A stretch of 64,000 nt of DNA from Flavobacterium sp. 140616W15 (GTDB taxonomy: Bacteria > Bacteroidota > Bacteroidia > Flavobacteriales > Flavobacteriaceae), in assembly GCF_003668995.1 (NCBI RefSeq), contig NZ_CP033068.1, forward strand, positions 62,001-126,000, read 5' to 3'. Under the pieces are notes generated by a model. That model saw only the letters and a list, made by a program, of their open reading frames with translations, was not told the origin of the DNA and did no database searches. Within the stretch, counting starts at the first letter, position 1, and the number at the start of each line of letters is the position of its first letter. Position numbers and translations under genes: made by a program. Positions 9,311-18,490 of this stretch are shown here, piece by piece.

Positions 9311-10204
9311 TTGAATAAATATAAAGATAAAATTTTGAAACGAAATATCTTATTTGTTGTAAACCCTATTTCGGGTGATTTGGATAAGTCTGAGCTTATC
9401 GAAACAGTAAAATCCTATGCAGTAACCTGTCATATTAATTTAAAAGTTTATGAAACGACAGGAAAGAATGATGTTACTAAAATACAAGCGCTCTATAAAG
9501 AGCACTTGCCTAATCGGGTTATTGTTGCAGGCGGAGATGGTACTGTAAAGATGGTTGCCGAAGCAATGGAGCAATATGATGTTGTTATTGGAATATTGCC
9601 TGCAGGATCAGCCAATGGTTTGTCTGTTGATTTAAATTTGCCAAAAACACTTGAAGAGAATTTAAGTATAGCTTTTCATAGTAATTATATCGAAATGGAT
9701 ATGATTTCTATTAATGGTAAAAAAAGTATTCATTTAAGTGATATTGGACTGAATGCCGATTTGATTAAGAACTATGAAGAAAGTAATATAAGAGGATTTT
9801 GGGGTTATGCATCACAAGCTTATACGACTATAAAAGAATCAGGAGATCCGTTTGTTGTAGCCATTACAGCAAATAACCAAACGGTAGAACATGAAGCAAG
9901 GATGGTTGTAATTGCTAATTCTCAAAAATATGGAACAGGGGTTGTAATTAATCCAAAAGGAACTGTGAATGATGGTAAATTTGAATTGGTAGTTTTAAAA
10001 AATTTAGATTTGATAATTCTTGGGAAAATAATCACAGGAAACATGCCTATTGACTCAGATGATATTGTTATTATTTCGACAGATAAAGCAGTCATGAAAA
10101 CAAATTATCCAGTAAGTTTTCAGATTGATGGAGAGTATTGTGGAGCACAAACGGAGTTAGATATTCATATTTTGCATAAGCAAATGAAAATTGCCATTCC
10201 TTAA
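9311..10204 (+). CDS. Diacylglycerol/lipid kinase family protein (YegS/BmrU-like)
   Basis: A 297-residue lipid-kinase fold. Motifs: VVNPISG near residue 17, VIVAGGDGTVKMVAEAM (the GGDGT nucleotide-binding loop) near residue 73, and GILPAGSANGLSVDLNLP. The family phosphorylates diacylglycerol or related lipids with ATP at the membrane. The start codon is TTG: an in-frame TAG lies 12 nt upstream of it and there is no in-frame ATG before the NPISG motif; a second TTG 24 nt downstream is the only alternative. It is divergent from the App1-like phosphatase, suggesting that phosphatidate and diacylglycerol are balanced by the pair. Confidence 0.88.
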   Translation: MNKYKDKILKRNILFVVNPISGDLDKSELIETVKSYAVTCHINLKVYETTGKNDVTKIQALYKEHLPNRVIVAGGDGTVKMVAEAMEQYDVVIGILPAGSANGLSVDLNLPKTLEENLSIAFHSNYIEMDMISINGKKSIHLSDIGLNADLIKNYEESNIRGFWGYASQAYTTIKESGDPFVVAITANNQTVEHEARMVVIANSQKYGTGVVINPKGTVNDGKFELVVLKNLDLIILGKIITGNMPIDSDDIVIISTDKAVMKTNYPVSFQIDGEYCGAQTELDIHILHKQMKIAIP

Positions 10205-10248
10205 GAATTTTAGATAGGGTTTGTCATTTTATTAAAGAAGAAATATAT

Positions 10249-11394
10249 TTATTTAAACGGATTTCGTTCCTTCCAATCACTTTTTGGTTCTAGGTAATTA
10301 AAAAGTTTGGCAATATTATGATTGATTAAAGCGTTGCTGTGTGTGATAAGTCCGTACATTTTAACAGGTTTTGCGCCCACAGAACTTTTTATTTCCAGAG
10401 CAGTTCTGGCGAAAATAATTTCTTTAAAATCTTTGTTTATAGAAAATGCGATCATATCGTAAAGCATGTTTAAGTACAGCATTTTTTCGCGTTGGATGCT
10501 TTCGTCGTAACCTAAAAAATAAGTATCCATGAGGGTTCCATTCATGATTAAGGTGTTGAAACCAATTAATTTTCCGTCGATAAAATAGCCGTAAAAAAGA
10601 AACTTGTCTTGTAATGTTTCTTTAAAAACTCTGAAGTGATTTTTTGCTAAGAAAAAGGTGTTGAATGGAGCATTTTTGGCAACATGGTAATACAAGTCAT
10701 AGATAGTATCTTCAAAAGCTATGATGTCATTTAGATCCATTTTCTTTTTCTCGATTCCCAAGGCTTTTTTACGAGTACGTTTGTATTGGTCACGATATTT
10801 TTTAGACAAAGCATCAATATAATCGGTTTCAGTTTTCCAGTTTTCATTGATCTTAAAAATCATGTTTGGCTGAATAGAAAATGTGTATCCTTTTTTAAAT
10901 TCGGTAGAGAGGATCTCAATTTCTTTTGCCGAAAAATCTTTAATAGTTGTAATATGAATCTTCTTTCCTTTGGATTTAAAATCTTTTTTTAATGCATTAA
11001 TAGCTTTGTGTATTAATTTAATTGCTTTTGGCTGGCTTATTTTCTCAGAAAAAGAAAATGCATTTTGTCCAGTAAGCATATTATTTCCAACAAATAAAAC
11101 ATGCGAAGCAAATTTTTTAAAAGCAAAATTACGAACTGTAGTTTTTACACATTGATCACGTTCTCCAAACGATTCTAATTTATTAGAATCTAAAAACTGC
11201 GTGAGAGTAATACCAACTAATTCAGATTCTTTAAAAAGTCCGATATAATGGCACGACATATTAGTTGGGGCAGATTTTTCTAATACCTCTAAATATTCTT
11301 TGGATAAAAAAATATTATGGTTAGCTAAATCATTCCATGATATAGGAAGTGACGCAATGTTGTTGTAAATCTGGAAGGAATAAGATGCATTCAA
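10249..11394 (-). CDS. FemAB/GNAT-fold acyltransferase-like protein
   Basis: The 381-residue protein has the architecture of peptidoglycan-bridge FemAB-like or GNAT-type proteins of Flavobacteriaceae: an N-terminal half with SWNDLANHNIFLSKEYLEVLE, then a C-terminal acyltransferase core with FLFYGYFIDGKLIGFNTLIM and the helix that follows it. Substrate unknown. It converges with the lipid-kinase gene (stops 44 bp apart). No signal peptide or membrane helix. The assignment rests on overall fold cues rather than a catalytic motif. Confidence 0.65.
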   Translation of the reverse strand: MNASYSFQIYNNIASLPISWNDLANHNIFLSKEYLEVLEKSAPTNMSCHYIGLFKESELVGITLTQFLDSNKLESFGERDQCVKTTVRNFAFKKFASHVLFVGNNMLTGQNAFSFSEKISQPKAIKLIHKAINALKKDFKSKGKKIHITTIKDFSAKEIEILSTEFKKGYTFSIQPNMIFKINENWKTETDYIDALSKKYRDQYKRTRKKALGIEKKKMDLNDIIAFEDTIYDLYYHVAKNAPFNTFFLAKNHFRVFKETLQDKFLFYGYFIDGKLIGFNTLIMNGTLMDTYFLGYDESIQREKMLYLNMLYDMIAFSINKDFKEIIFARTALEIKSSVGAKPVKMYGLITHSNALINHNIAKLFNYLEPKSDWKERNPFK

Positions 11395-11474
11395 GGTATG
11401 GGTACTATATTTTTCAAATTTACTTAATAATAACAGAATATTATAATTTATAGCTTATTTAGCTACAGTATACT

Positions 11475-11520
11475 TAAAAAAGAAATCCGTTTGATTTTTA
11501 TCTTTCAAACGGATTTTTAT
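11475..11520 (-). terminator. Terminator after the DUF1761 gene
   Basis: AAATCCGTTTGA (11483-11494) pairs with TCAAACGGATTT (11505-11516). Read on the minus strand it is followed by a T-run. It ends the DUF1761 transcript before the FemAB-like gene. Confidence 0.8.
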
Positions 11521-11529
11521 ATTTCTATT

Positions 11530-12018
11530 TTATGCCCAAGCGCAAATAATTCCACCCATTATGGTTAAGGTAAGAATCCAGTATCCAGCATGAACGAAAA
11601 TATATTTCCAAGATTTTCTTTCAAATAAACCGTTAATAGCAAGCATTGGAAAAGCAAAAAAGACTCCAGTTAGAAACCCATGAAGCGAACCGTGTTTAAA
11701 AGTGCGATAAGCAGTTCCATAATCGGCCATAAAAGCTGCAAAAGAGGGTTTAGCACTTTCTAGCATCGGAGGACCTCCAACCATTCCTATTGCTCCGGAT
11801 TGATGAATTGTTAATGCCGAAACAATTATCGTTATCATTAAGGAAAATATATAAGTCAATCCGAAAATTTTCAGCATGCTTCCTTTTTTAAGATCATCTG
11901 GAGTTATTCTGGCTTCTCTCATCCAGATTGTTCCAAAGACTTTAGGATTATACCAGATAAAACCAGTAACAAGAGTGGTTAGTGCTGAAGCAAAAAATGC
12001 TAAGATATTCATTTCCAT
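11530..12018 (-). CDS. DUF1761 family membrane protein
   Basis: The 162-residue protein has four predicted transmembrane helices and begins with the family signature LTTLVTGFIWYNPKVFGTIWMRE. Other family segments are HGSLHGFLTGVFFAFPMLAINGLFERKSWKYI. Function unknown. It is a single gene with its own terminator. Confidence 0.85.
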   Translation of the reverse strand: MEMNILAFFASALTTLVTGFIWYNPKVFGTIWMREARITPDDLKKGSMLKIFGLTYIFSLMITIIVSALTIHQSGAIGMVGGPPMLESAKPSFAAFMADYGTAYRTFKHGSLHGFLTGVFFAFPMLAINGLFERKSWKYIFVHAGYWILTLTIMGGIICAWA

Positions 12019-12326
12019 AAAATTAGGTTTTAAGGTTAGTTGTTCAAATTTAATAAAATATTAAATACTAATTACATCGATTGAAATCATCTTAAATAAT
12101 TAAGTTTTTTGTGTTTAATATGTGTTTAATATGTGTTTTTTGTGAAGTATTGATAATTAGGTATTAAGGGAGTTTTAAATAAAGCAGTAATGAACTAACT
12201 GTAGTTATGCTTTTTAAAATTTCAGAATTAATTATGAATGTAAAAGATTTTTATTAGTAAATTTATATTTCAAAAGGCTAGGGAAGCCTTATAAATGAAA
12301 TTATACTTAATTTAAATTGATAAACT
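12019..12326. other. Intergenic stretch with an 11-bp tandem repeat
   Basis: Contains two perfect copies plus a partial copy of GTGTTTAATAT at 12111-12140 and a small hairpin AAGGCT-AGGGA-AGCCTT at 12275-12291, about 35 bp before the next start codon. No gene was seen. Confidence 0.5.
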
Positions 12327-12632
12327 ATGAGAGTACAATATCAGGGAGAACATAACGGAAAACCTACAACATTCGAAATAAGAATAATAGGTAATAATCT
12401 TTCAAAATCTAGTTCTAATTATCAAATTGATTTATTGGTAGGAGATAATAAATTACCAATAACTTCATCAATGATTCACCAGAGTTTATCAAATTGTTTA
12501 AAAGATATTTACTTATTCCGAAAAGCAAATAATATTAAGTTTGATGCCACTTCAGAAAAAGTTTTACCAAATATAGTACCATATGATTTAGTACTCTATA
12601 ACTATAATAAGAATATGCTGTTTATGGCATGA
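12327..12632 (+). CDS. Hypothetical protein, 101 aa
   Basis: Not recognised. A soluble protein of 101 residues beginning MRVQYQGEHNGKPTTFEIRI; predicted to be a mix of beta strand and helix, with no signal peptide or membrane segment. The codon pattern and a start within a purine-rich upstream region look like a real gene. It stands alone, divergent from DUF1761, followed by an interspersed repeat. Confidence 0.6.
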   Translation: MRVQYQGEHNGKPTTFEIRIIGNNLSKSSSNYQIDLLVGDNKLPITSSMIHQSLSNCLKDIYLFRKANNIKFDATSEKVLPNIVPYDLVLYNYNKNMLFMA

Positions 12633-12689
12633 GGAAGGCGCTAAGGCTTTTAGAGGTAAAGGTTTAAAGTTTTAGTTTGAACATGATAT

Positions 12690-12720
12690 TGTCATTCTGA
12701 GCGGAGTCGAAGAATCCCAC
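12690..12720. repeat. Interspersed repeat, second TGTCATTCTGAGCGGAG copy
   Basis: TGTCATTCTGAGCGGAGTCG followed by AAGAATCCCA; pairs with the copy at 8199-8232. It lies between two convergent genes. Confidence 0.65.
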
Positions 12721-12815
12721 GAATAGCTCCTCAAACTGTGTTGAGCTACTTGCGGTTCTTTTACTATGCTTAGGATGAAAGCATTAAGAAGCAGTTTTGT
12801 GTTTTTATGATCAAA

Positions 12816-13235
12816 CTAAACTTTGTTTCTTTGGGACTTTAACCCTTTTATTTCAATAAATATCAAACAGACTATAATAATTATTTCAAGGACAAAATAA
12901 GTTAATCCCAATATTGTTAGCGTTTGAAAGTGATAGAATATAAGCCCAGTTGTGAGGCAACAATATAGGATATTAGCGACTACAATTACGCTAAGAAAGT
13001 TATTCCATTTGCTAGAAATAAAGTAATAACAGCATAAAGAATATAGTGCGAAAGCCAATGCTAAAGCAGATAAAAAGTAAAGAGTTTTTTGCGGCATGCC
13101 AAAAGCATTTTGAAATCGTATCAAGATAAATCCCAATAAGAAAGTAGTTAGAAATGCACCAATACTATCTAAAATAAAAATATTTTTTGGTTTAGAAATC
13201 AGTTTGGTTATTATTAATTGGATGCTGTTAATCAT
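12816..13235 (-). CDS. Hypothetical four-helix membrane protein
   Basis: The 139-residue protein consists of four hydrophobic helices (about residues 20-42, 50-72, 80-102 and 106-130) with short loops and a basic C-terminal tail (KGLKSQRNKV). No known family was recognised. It precedes the glycosyltransferase gene's 3' end on the same strand, with about 140 bp between, so co-transcription is possible. Confidence 0.65.
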   Translation of the reverse strand: MINSIQLIITKLISKPKNIFILDSIGAFLTTFLLGFILIRFQNAFGMPQKTLYFLSALALAFALYSLCCYYFISSKWNNFLSVIVVANILYCCLTTGLIFYHFQTLTILGLTYFVLEIIIIVCLIFIEIKGLKSQRNKV

Positions 13236-13374
13236 TTATTCTTTAGTTTTTAAGATTGTATTCTTGCTATCATTCATAATTATAATCATTTTGGTTTTGT
13301 ATGCTCAAACTAAACCTTTTTGGCTTTGATTAACCCTTTACAATTCAGAGACTCAAAACCTCAGCACTCCCATT

Positions 13375-14895
13375 TCAGAATTTTTTAGATTCTTTAATTT
13401 CTTCAATAATTCGTTTATTAATATCAGTTTTTGCATCAGTAAATACAAAAATAGTTGTTTTGTACTCTCTGGCATTTTTGTTAGTGATAGAACCAGCTAT
13501 TTTAGATGTATTAAAATAGGGGCTAGTTTCTGCAAGTTCATTGTCTTTTTCATGGTATTCTTTCACGCGTATTAAGTTGGTATATTGTATGTCAAGCTTA
13601 AACCAATTTATATAATCCGCATTAAAAGAAACCGCTTTAATTCCTTTTTTTGTATAATAATTTATAGCACCTGCCTGACCATAATTATCACAAAGAATCA
13701 ACGTTTTTTCGGGATTAGCAATGGTTGCATAAGCCGAATCAGTTTTACTGGCGAGTTCTTTCCATCCCAACATGTCGGCATAATCTTGTGGTAAATGATG
13801 GTCTTTTCCATCTTCCCATCTGAGCATGCCTAGTTTTTTATAGTCCTCAGGGTGTTTTATTATATATTCGGGACTTTTATTCGGGAATGATAAATTGTAC
13901 ATAGGGACAAAAAATAATAGCGGAATAGCGATGAATACTGGTTGCAGATAACGTTTCCAGCCTGATTTTATAATTTCAGAAAGATATACACTACCAAAAG
14001 CGATATAAATAGGATATAGGCCTATGGCGTAATAAGCTTTGGCTTTGAAGTATAAGAAAACAAGTAGTGTGAAAATTATAGAAGCAAAAAAGAATCTATA
14101 TTTTTTAAAAGGTTTATAAAACAATAGTGCATATAAAGATGAAAGAAGCACAAAGAAGGAGCCTATGAAATAAAGCAATTGCTTTTTTAAAAAGTCAAAA
14201 CGATCCATATTTACTAATTGTGTCTCGGCTAGTTCTTTCATATGGTGAATAACTGGGAAATGGTTATTGTATTGCCATAAAAGATTGGGTAGTATCAGTA
14301 CTAATCCTATAGCCAAGGCGATGTAAAGTTTTTTTTCTGTTAGCATTCGCCTTTGTTTAGACAATAAAAGAGCGGGAAGCAAACCTATAAGCAGGAAAAG
14401 TATATTGTATTTGTTAAGGAAGCCAAGGGCAAATACGATTGCTCCTATAAAGAGCCATTTTGTTTTTTCGGTATTGATGTATTGAATTAAGATATAATAA
14501 AAAGTAGTCCAGCATAATACATCTAATGAGTTGGGTTGATAAAGTATGTTTATTCGTAACAATGACGAAAATAGAATACAAGTTGCACCAAGAATCAAAG
14601 CGTACAAATTTCCGTTGAGTTTTTCGATAGTTTTCCAAACAATTAAGAGTGTCAAAACGCCAAAAAGGGCAGGGAAGAATTTAACCCAGAAAACAGAATT
14701 CCCTAATAATAGTATGATATAAGAAATCCAGGAGGTAGCAGGTGGTACTGATAAATAGCCCCAAGCCAAGTGATGCGCCTGATCGAGATGCAGGTATTCG
14801 TCACGTTGCAAATCATATTCAGGACTTATAAGTGAATATTGTAAGATGAATTTTAAAAGGATAAATCCGAGTAAGATTATAGTTTTTTTAGACAT
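13375..14895 (-). CDS. Glycosyltransferase family 39-like membrane protein
   Basis: The 506-residue polytopic protein has around ten membrane helices and the first-loop motif SPEYDLQRDEYLHLDQAHHLAWGY. The acidic Asp/Glu in that loop (QRDEYLH) is the catalytic region of ArnT/PMT-type GT-C enzymes that transfer a sugar from a polyprenyl phosphate. A soluble C-terminal domain of about 150 residues follows. Acceptor unknown; cell-envelope glycan or lipid modification is likely. It stands alone, with long flanking spacers. Confidence 0.8.
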   Translation of the reverse strand: MSKKTIILLGFILLKFILQYSLISPEYDLQRDEYLHLDQAHHLAWGYLSVPPATSWISYIILLLGNSVFWVKFFPALFGVLTLLIVWKTIEKLNGNLYALILGATCILFSSLLRINILYQPNSLDVLCWTTFYYILIQYINTEKTKWLFIGAIVFALGFLNKYNILFLLIGLLPALLLSKQRRMLTEKKLYIALAIGLVLILPNLLWQYNNHFPVIHHMKELAETQLVNMDRFDFLKKQLLYFIGSFFVLLSSLYALLFYKPFKKYRFFFASIIFTLLVFLYFKAKAYYAIGLYPIYIAFGSVYLSEIIKSGWKRYLQPVFIAIPLLFFVPMYNLSFPNKSPEYIIKHPEDYKKLGMLRWEDGKDHHLPQDYADMLGWKELASKTDSAYATIANPEKTLILCDNYGQAGAINYYTKKGIKAVSFNADYINWFKLDIQYTNLIRVKEYHEKDNELAETSPYFNTSKIAGSITNKNAREYKTTIFVFTDAKTDINKRIIEEIKESKKF

Positions 14896-14999
14896 AGGTT
14901 TTGGGGGCTAAAAAAGGTTTTGTTAATTCTTTAACTAATATATAATTTATTTAAATTTATAATATATAGCTGTAAATTAATAAGTTATGCCTTATGTAT

Positions 15000-15500
15000 T
15001 TATGCGTTTTGCTTTAATTCGTATTCGATATGATTATCCGCTAAATCGGCAATTTTGATAAAGTTAAGACGCTCCAAAAGTTTTATCGCATTCCTATTAT
15101 CTTGAGATGTTTCGGCCCATATGCGGTTTAAACCAATTTGGCTGATACCGAATTCTATGGCCAAAGTCATTGCTAAAGACATATAGCCTTGACCTCGGTA
15201 TGCAGGTAACAAAACACAGCCGAGTTCGCCAGCTCCACTGTCAAGACCGCGATAATAACCACAAGTTCCGACAATTTTATTTGTACTATTTTCTACAATG
15301 CCCCAATGAATTGAGTTACCATCGCTGTAGTCTTTGTTAATTTTAGCCTGCATTTCTGCTGCTTGTTCCGCTGTTGTTGCTTGAACGGCATCATAATATG
15401 AAATTTCGATAATGTCTTTAATGTCTGTGGGAATGATTTGTCGCAACGAAATTGTAACGTCAGTAATATTTGGAAAACTAGAGTAGGGAGGTAAATTCAT
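15000..15500 (-). CDS. GNAT family N-acetyltransferase (RimJ/RimL type)
   Basis: A 166-residue GNAT domain. The acetyl-CoA-binding loop is LLPAYRGQGYMSLAMTLAIEFG (motif A, R/Q-x-x-G-x-G/A form as RGQGYM) and motif B is RIWAETSQDNRNAIKLLERLNF, typical of the RimJ/RimL subgroup that acetylates protein N-termini or small amines. The substrate cannot be predicted. Monocistronic. Confidence 0.85.
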   Translation of the reverse strand: MNLPPYSSFPNITDVTISLRQIIPTDIKDIIEISYYDAVQATTAEQAAEMQAKINKDYSDGNSIHWGIVENSTNKIVGTCGYYRGLDSGAGELGCVLLPAYRGQGYMSLAMTLAIEFGISQIGLNRIWAETSQDNRNAIKLLERLNFIKIADLADNHIEYELKQNA

Positions 15501-15586
15501 TATTTTTGGTTTTAACAGTTTGGTTCTTATAGTGTTTAGCTAATATATGATTTATTTTAATTTAGTTTTATATAGGAATGGTATGA

Positions 15587-15624
15587 AACAAGAAAGCTTC
15601 AGATTTCTCTGAAGCTTTCTTGTT
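15587..15624 (-). terminator. Terminator hairpin of the GCTTCAGA family
   Basis: Perfect 17-bp stem (AACAAGAAAGCTTCAGA and complement) with a 4-nt loop, downstream of the S24 repressor gene on the minus strand. Its core is the same GCTTCAGATTTCTCTGAAGC hairpin that follows both tRNA genes of this window and recurs about ten times; this copy has no tRNA-like tail. Confidence 0.8.
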
Positions 15625-15684
15625 CTAGGGCGTACTGTGAAGGAAAGAGATTAACTCTTAAATGTATAGTTATGTGACTTTAAT

Positions 15685-16404
15685 TTAATGCGTAGCATTT
15701 ATTCTAATAGATGCTTTAACCAGGGCTAGTTCTTTAATATTTGTAAAAAGAACTTCTTTAGGTTGGTGTTGCGTATTTTCGCTTACTAATTTTATCCAAT
15801 CATCCCCTTTATCAGATTTCTGTATCCATTTAATCATAACTAATTCTTCAAGATCATCGGTTATTAGATAAACCAAATACATTTCGCCCCAAAAGATGTT
15901 CTGAATAACATTTTTCATTCTTTTATACATAATAATATCTCCGCTCTTTAAAAGGGGGTACATGCTGTCACCATTTACATGAATAGCGCCATCACATTTA
16001 GGTAAATAAGGTATTGATATAAAGTCTATTGGGTCTTGATTTGCATCTTGAAATATAGAAGCAATTCCTGCAGGAGCTTGTATGTTATATAAAGGAACTT
16101 GTTGGTTTTGAATAGCCTCTTTATTTTCAGGATTGTAAGAATTAGTACCGGGTTCGTGAACGGAACCATTTTTTATATTGGATCGGTCTCCAAACTTATG
16201 AGATTTTAATATCATATCCCCATTACCAGTTAAAAGCCATTCCATGCTAACTTCAGGATAAGCATTGAGTATATGCTCTATTTTTGATACGCCAATGTCT
16301 TTTACCTTATCTAAAAAACCATTAGAAAGCCCAGTTTCGATATAAAATTTTCTTCTGCTAATTCGTTTGTATTTAATAAGTTGTAGTATTCTATCGGTTA
16401 TCAT
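15685..16404 (-). CDS. LexA/CI-like S24 repressor with intact self-cleavage residues
   Basis: A 239-residue two-domain repressor. The N-terminal HTH covers about residues 1-60 (RKFYIETGLSNGFLDKVK...WLLTGNGDM, the Bacteroidota phage-repressor type). The C-terminal S24 domain has an Ala112-Gly113 cleavage site (QAPAGIAS), nucleophile Ser147 (NGDSMYPLL) and Lys192 (MIKWIQ). The distance from cleavage site to Ser is the same as in E. coli LexA (Ala84-Gly85 to Ser119), so DNA-damage-induced autoproteolysis is plausible. It is divergent from a large HEPN-like gene and probably represses the shared promoter region; no phage structural genes are near. Confidence 0.82.
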   Translation of the reverse strand: MITDRILQLIKYKRISRRKFYIETGLSNGFLDKVKDIGVSKIEHILNAYPEVSMEWLLTGNGDMILKSHKFGDRSNIKNGSVHEPGTNSYNPENKEAIQNQQVPLYNIQAPAGIASIFQDANQDPIDFISIPYLPKCDGAIHVNGDSMYPLLKSGDIIMYKRMKNVIQNIFWGEMYLVYLITDDLEELVMIKWIQKSDKGDDWIKLVSENTQHQPKEVLFTNIKELALVKASIRINATH

Positions 16405-16668
16405 TTTATTTTTTTTGTAGATTATTTACTCAATTAGTTGTGATATGTAGGATATACTCTATATATTTGTAATATTATAAGAAAAGTATTAGGTAAATAA
16501 CAAACGTACAAAAAAAAAGTACAAATATGATTAAGAAGCAGGGACATTAATACTTTGATTGACAAAAAGGATTGACAAACTTTTAAGTTTCGCAGTATTT
16601 AGAAGATCAAAAAAATAATATTAGGTAGACATTAGAAAATGAGTTGTTTTAACATGTAAAAATGAATT
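16405..16668. promoter_or_regulatory. Divergent promoter/operator region, S24 repressor and HEPN-like gene
   Basis: Toward the plus-strand gene: TTG at 16438-16440, a 21-bp spacer, and TATATTTG at 16462-16469. Toward the repressor: TTTG (complement of 16509-16512), a 20-bp spacer, and TACTTTTC (complement of 16481-16488), one base off consensus. An 8-bp palindrome TAATATTA lies between the two -7 boxes. Further downstream is a direct repeat GATTGACAAA at 16557-16566 and 16570-16579. These are candidate operators; none is proven. Confidence 0.4.
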
Positions 16669-18372
16669 ATGGAATATCCGATTAAAATAGCAAAAAGTAC
16701 CCCCCATTATGAACAATTAGTAAAAGCAATTTCAGACTTGCTTCAGTTTATTGAAGCAGGAGCAGTTTATGTGTCATATAAAGGCAATAATGATGCAGTT
16801 ATAGTAACATTTATACTCAAAGAGAATTGCAGTCAGGACGGAGATGTATTGGGGGAAACTGCATTTAAGATTATTAAGTTATATCCCGATTTTGTTTTTA
16901 AATTCATTAATTCTAAATGGGCCGATTACGGATTTAGAAAAGGAAAACTATTTTTTATTCAGCATTGTACTTATAAGGAATTGGTTTATTTTGAGCCAGA
17001 TTCAAAAGTATTCTATCCAAGGTTAGCTATTTCAAAACATATAACTAAAAAAGCCAAAAGACGATTTGAGTTAGATATTGAATCAGCAGTGGTGATATTT
17101 CGTAATGTGTCGATTTATAGAAGGAGTAATAAGAGTATAGATACAGCCTTTGCAATGCATCAAACGTTGCGTTATATCTTTATATGTGCTTCAGAGTTTC
17201 TTATGCCAGAGTTTATTAGCTCGACCTGTTTATTAGTACACTACGATTATATTATTGATTTTGCACCCACTTTTAAAGCCATATTAAATAAAGATATTCA
17301 GGAAGATAAAGAAATCTTAATTATGCTAAATACTGCATATAATAGTGTACAGCAAAATCTTGATATGGTAGCTATAGATCTTACACTGATAGATGCAACA
17401 AAAAACAAAATCGAATTAATGCATAGAGAGATTAACAGGCTCTTTTATGAATATATAAAAACGTGTAAGCAAAAAGTAAGAGCGTTAAATAATCAGGACT
17501 TTTTAGGAAGATCTATTTTTAATATTAAGATTCAGTCTAATTACATTATGGAGGATGCACTCTCCGGAATAAGTGATGTAATTACAGGATCCTTTAAGAA
17601 AGTAAGAGCAATATATTGTTTTGGATACACTACAATTCATGGGGATAATGGAGACAGAAGTGCAAATTATAGCAAGCAACTCCCTAGTTATCATTTTTAT
17701 TTACTGGTACTTAATTTAGAACATATCGAAAATGGTGTAACACTATTGGAAACTCTGATACAAGAAAAGTTTGGAGATAAGTACAAAGTGACTATTCTTA
17801 ATCATAGTGTTAATTATTTACGCAAGAAAAATCATAATCAGAAATATTTTTTTAATGCAATTATATCAAATGGACTTTTGATATATAATAATCCTTTATT
17901 TCTTATTTATTCTAAAACTTTTGAATTAGAAAGGGAGATTGATTTTGTTAAAAAATTTTATGATAGTAAAATGGTACTGGCGCAACAATTTCTTAGTCTT
18001 GGAAAAGATTGTCTTAGTGATGATGCGACAACTATGGAAAATGAATTTTTGCATAAAGCGATGAAGCAAATTGCAATTGCACATATTCATTTGTTTTTAG
18101 GATATCATACAGGTAGGTTTTCAATGAGTACTTTATTTTATTTGTTGAAATATATACAAGAAATTGAGCTCCCTTTTACTTATGCAGATAATGAAGAGAA
18201 TTTAATATTTCAATTCCTGTCTTTTAATTCAGAAAGGGTGAAGTATAAAGAAGTACTAAGGAACGCTACAGAATATAATAACTTTCTCAAAGAGATTTGT
18301 GTTGGTTTTTTTGAGCAGGCAGAGTTAATGGCCAAAAAGGAATTTATAAGACTAGAGAATGAAAGCAAGTAA
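16669..18372 (+). CDS. Large HEPN-domain-like protein of unknown function
   Basis: The 567-residue protein has no signal peptide or membrane segment. Residues 1-290 are not recognised. Residues about 305-400 (AIYCFGYTTIHGD...YHFYLLVL...) resemble the nucleotidyltransferase-like region that precedes HEPN domains in Bacteroidota proteins. Residues about 435-545 (ENEFLHKAMKQIAIAHIHLFLGYHTGRF...LLKYIQ) look like the four-helix HEPN fold. A clear RNase Rx4-6H motif is not evident, so catalysis is doubtful. HEPN proteins act in toxin-antitoxin, defence and RNA-stress systems. Its divergent S24 repressor suggests induction by stress. The HEPN call is by pattern only. Confidence 0.5.
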   Translation: MEYPIKIAKSTPHYEQLVKAISDLLQFIEAGAVYVSYKGNNDAVIVTFILKENCSQDGDVLGETAFKIIKLYPDFVFKFINSKWADYGFRKGKLFFIQHCTYKELVYFEPDSKVFYPRLAISKHITKKAKRRFELDIESAVVIFRNVSIYRRSNKSIDTAFAMHQTLRYIFICASEFLMPEFISSTCLLVHYDYIIDFAPTFKAILNKDIQEDKEILIMLNTAYNSVQQNLDMVAIDLTLIDATKNKIELMHREINRLFYEYIKTCKQKVRALNNQDFLGRSIFNIKIQSNYIMEDALSGISDVITGSFKKVRAIYCFGYTTIHGDNGDRSANYSKQLPSYHFYLLVLNLEHIENGVTLLETLIQEKFGDKYKVTILNHSVNYLRKKNHNQKYFFNAIISNGLLIYNNPLFLIYSKTFELEREIDFVKKFYDSKMVLAQQFLSLGKDCLSDDATTMENEFLHKAMKQIAIAHIHLFLGYHTGRFSMSTLFYLLKYIQEIELPFTYADNEENLIFQFLSFNSERVKYKEVLRNATEYNNFLKEICVGFFEQAELMAKKEFIRLENESK

Positions 18373-18427
18373 TACTTTTAGATTTGAGTTTTTTGTCTAG
18401 ATGATAAGATTTGAAATAATTATATCT

Positions 18428-18470
18428 CAAAAAAAACAAAAGCTTCAGGTTTCTCCGAAGCTTTTGTTTG
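18428..18470. terminator. Bidirectional terminator, GCTTCAGG family
   Basis: AAACAAAAGCTTC pairs with GAAGCTTTTGTTT around the core loop AGGTTTCTCC; A-run on the left, T-run on the right. It lies between two convergent genes and serves both. Same family as the tRNA terminators, without a tRNA-like tail. Confidence 0.85.
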
Positions 18471-18490
18471 GTATAGTTTAACGTGTTTTG

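Noticed and set aside
15587..18470. Counting the hairpins at 15.6 and 18.4 kb as members of the tRNA-fragment array
   Set aside because: They have the same hairpin core but no tRNA-like tail and lie outside the region between the two tRNA genes; they are treated as ordinary terminators.
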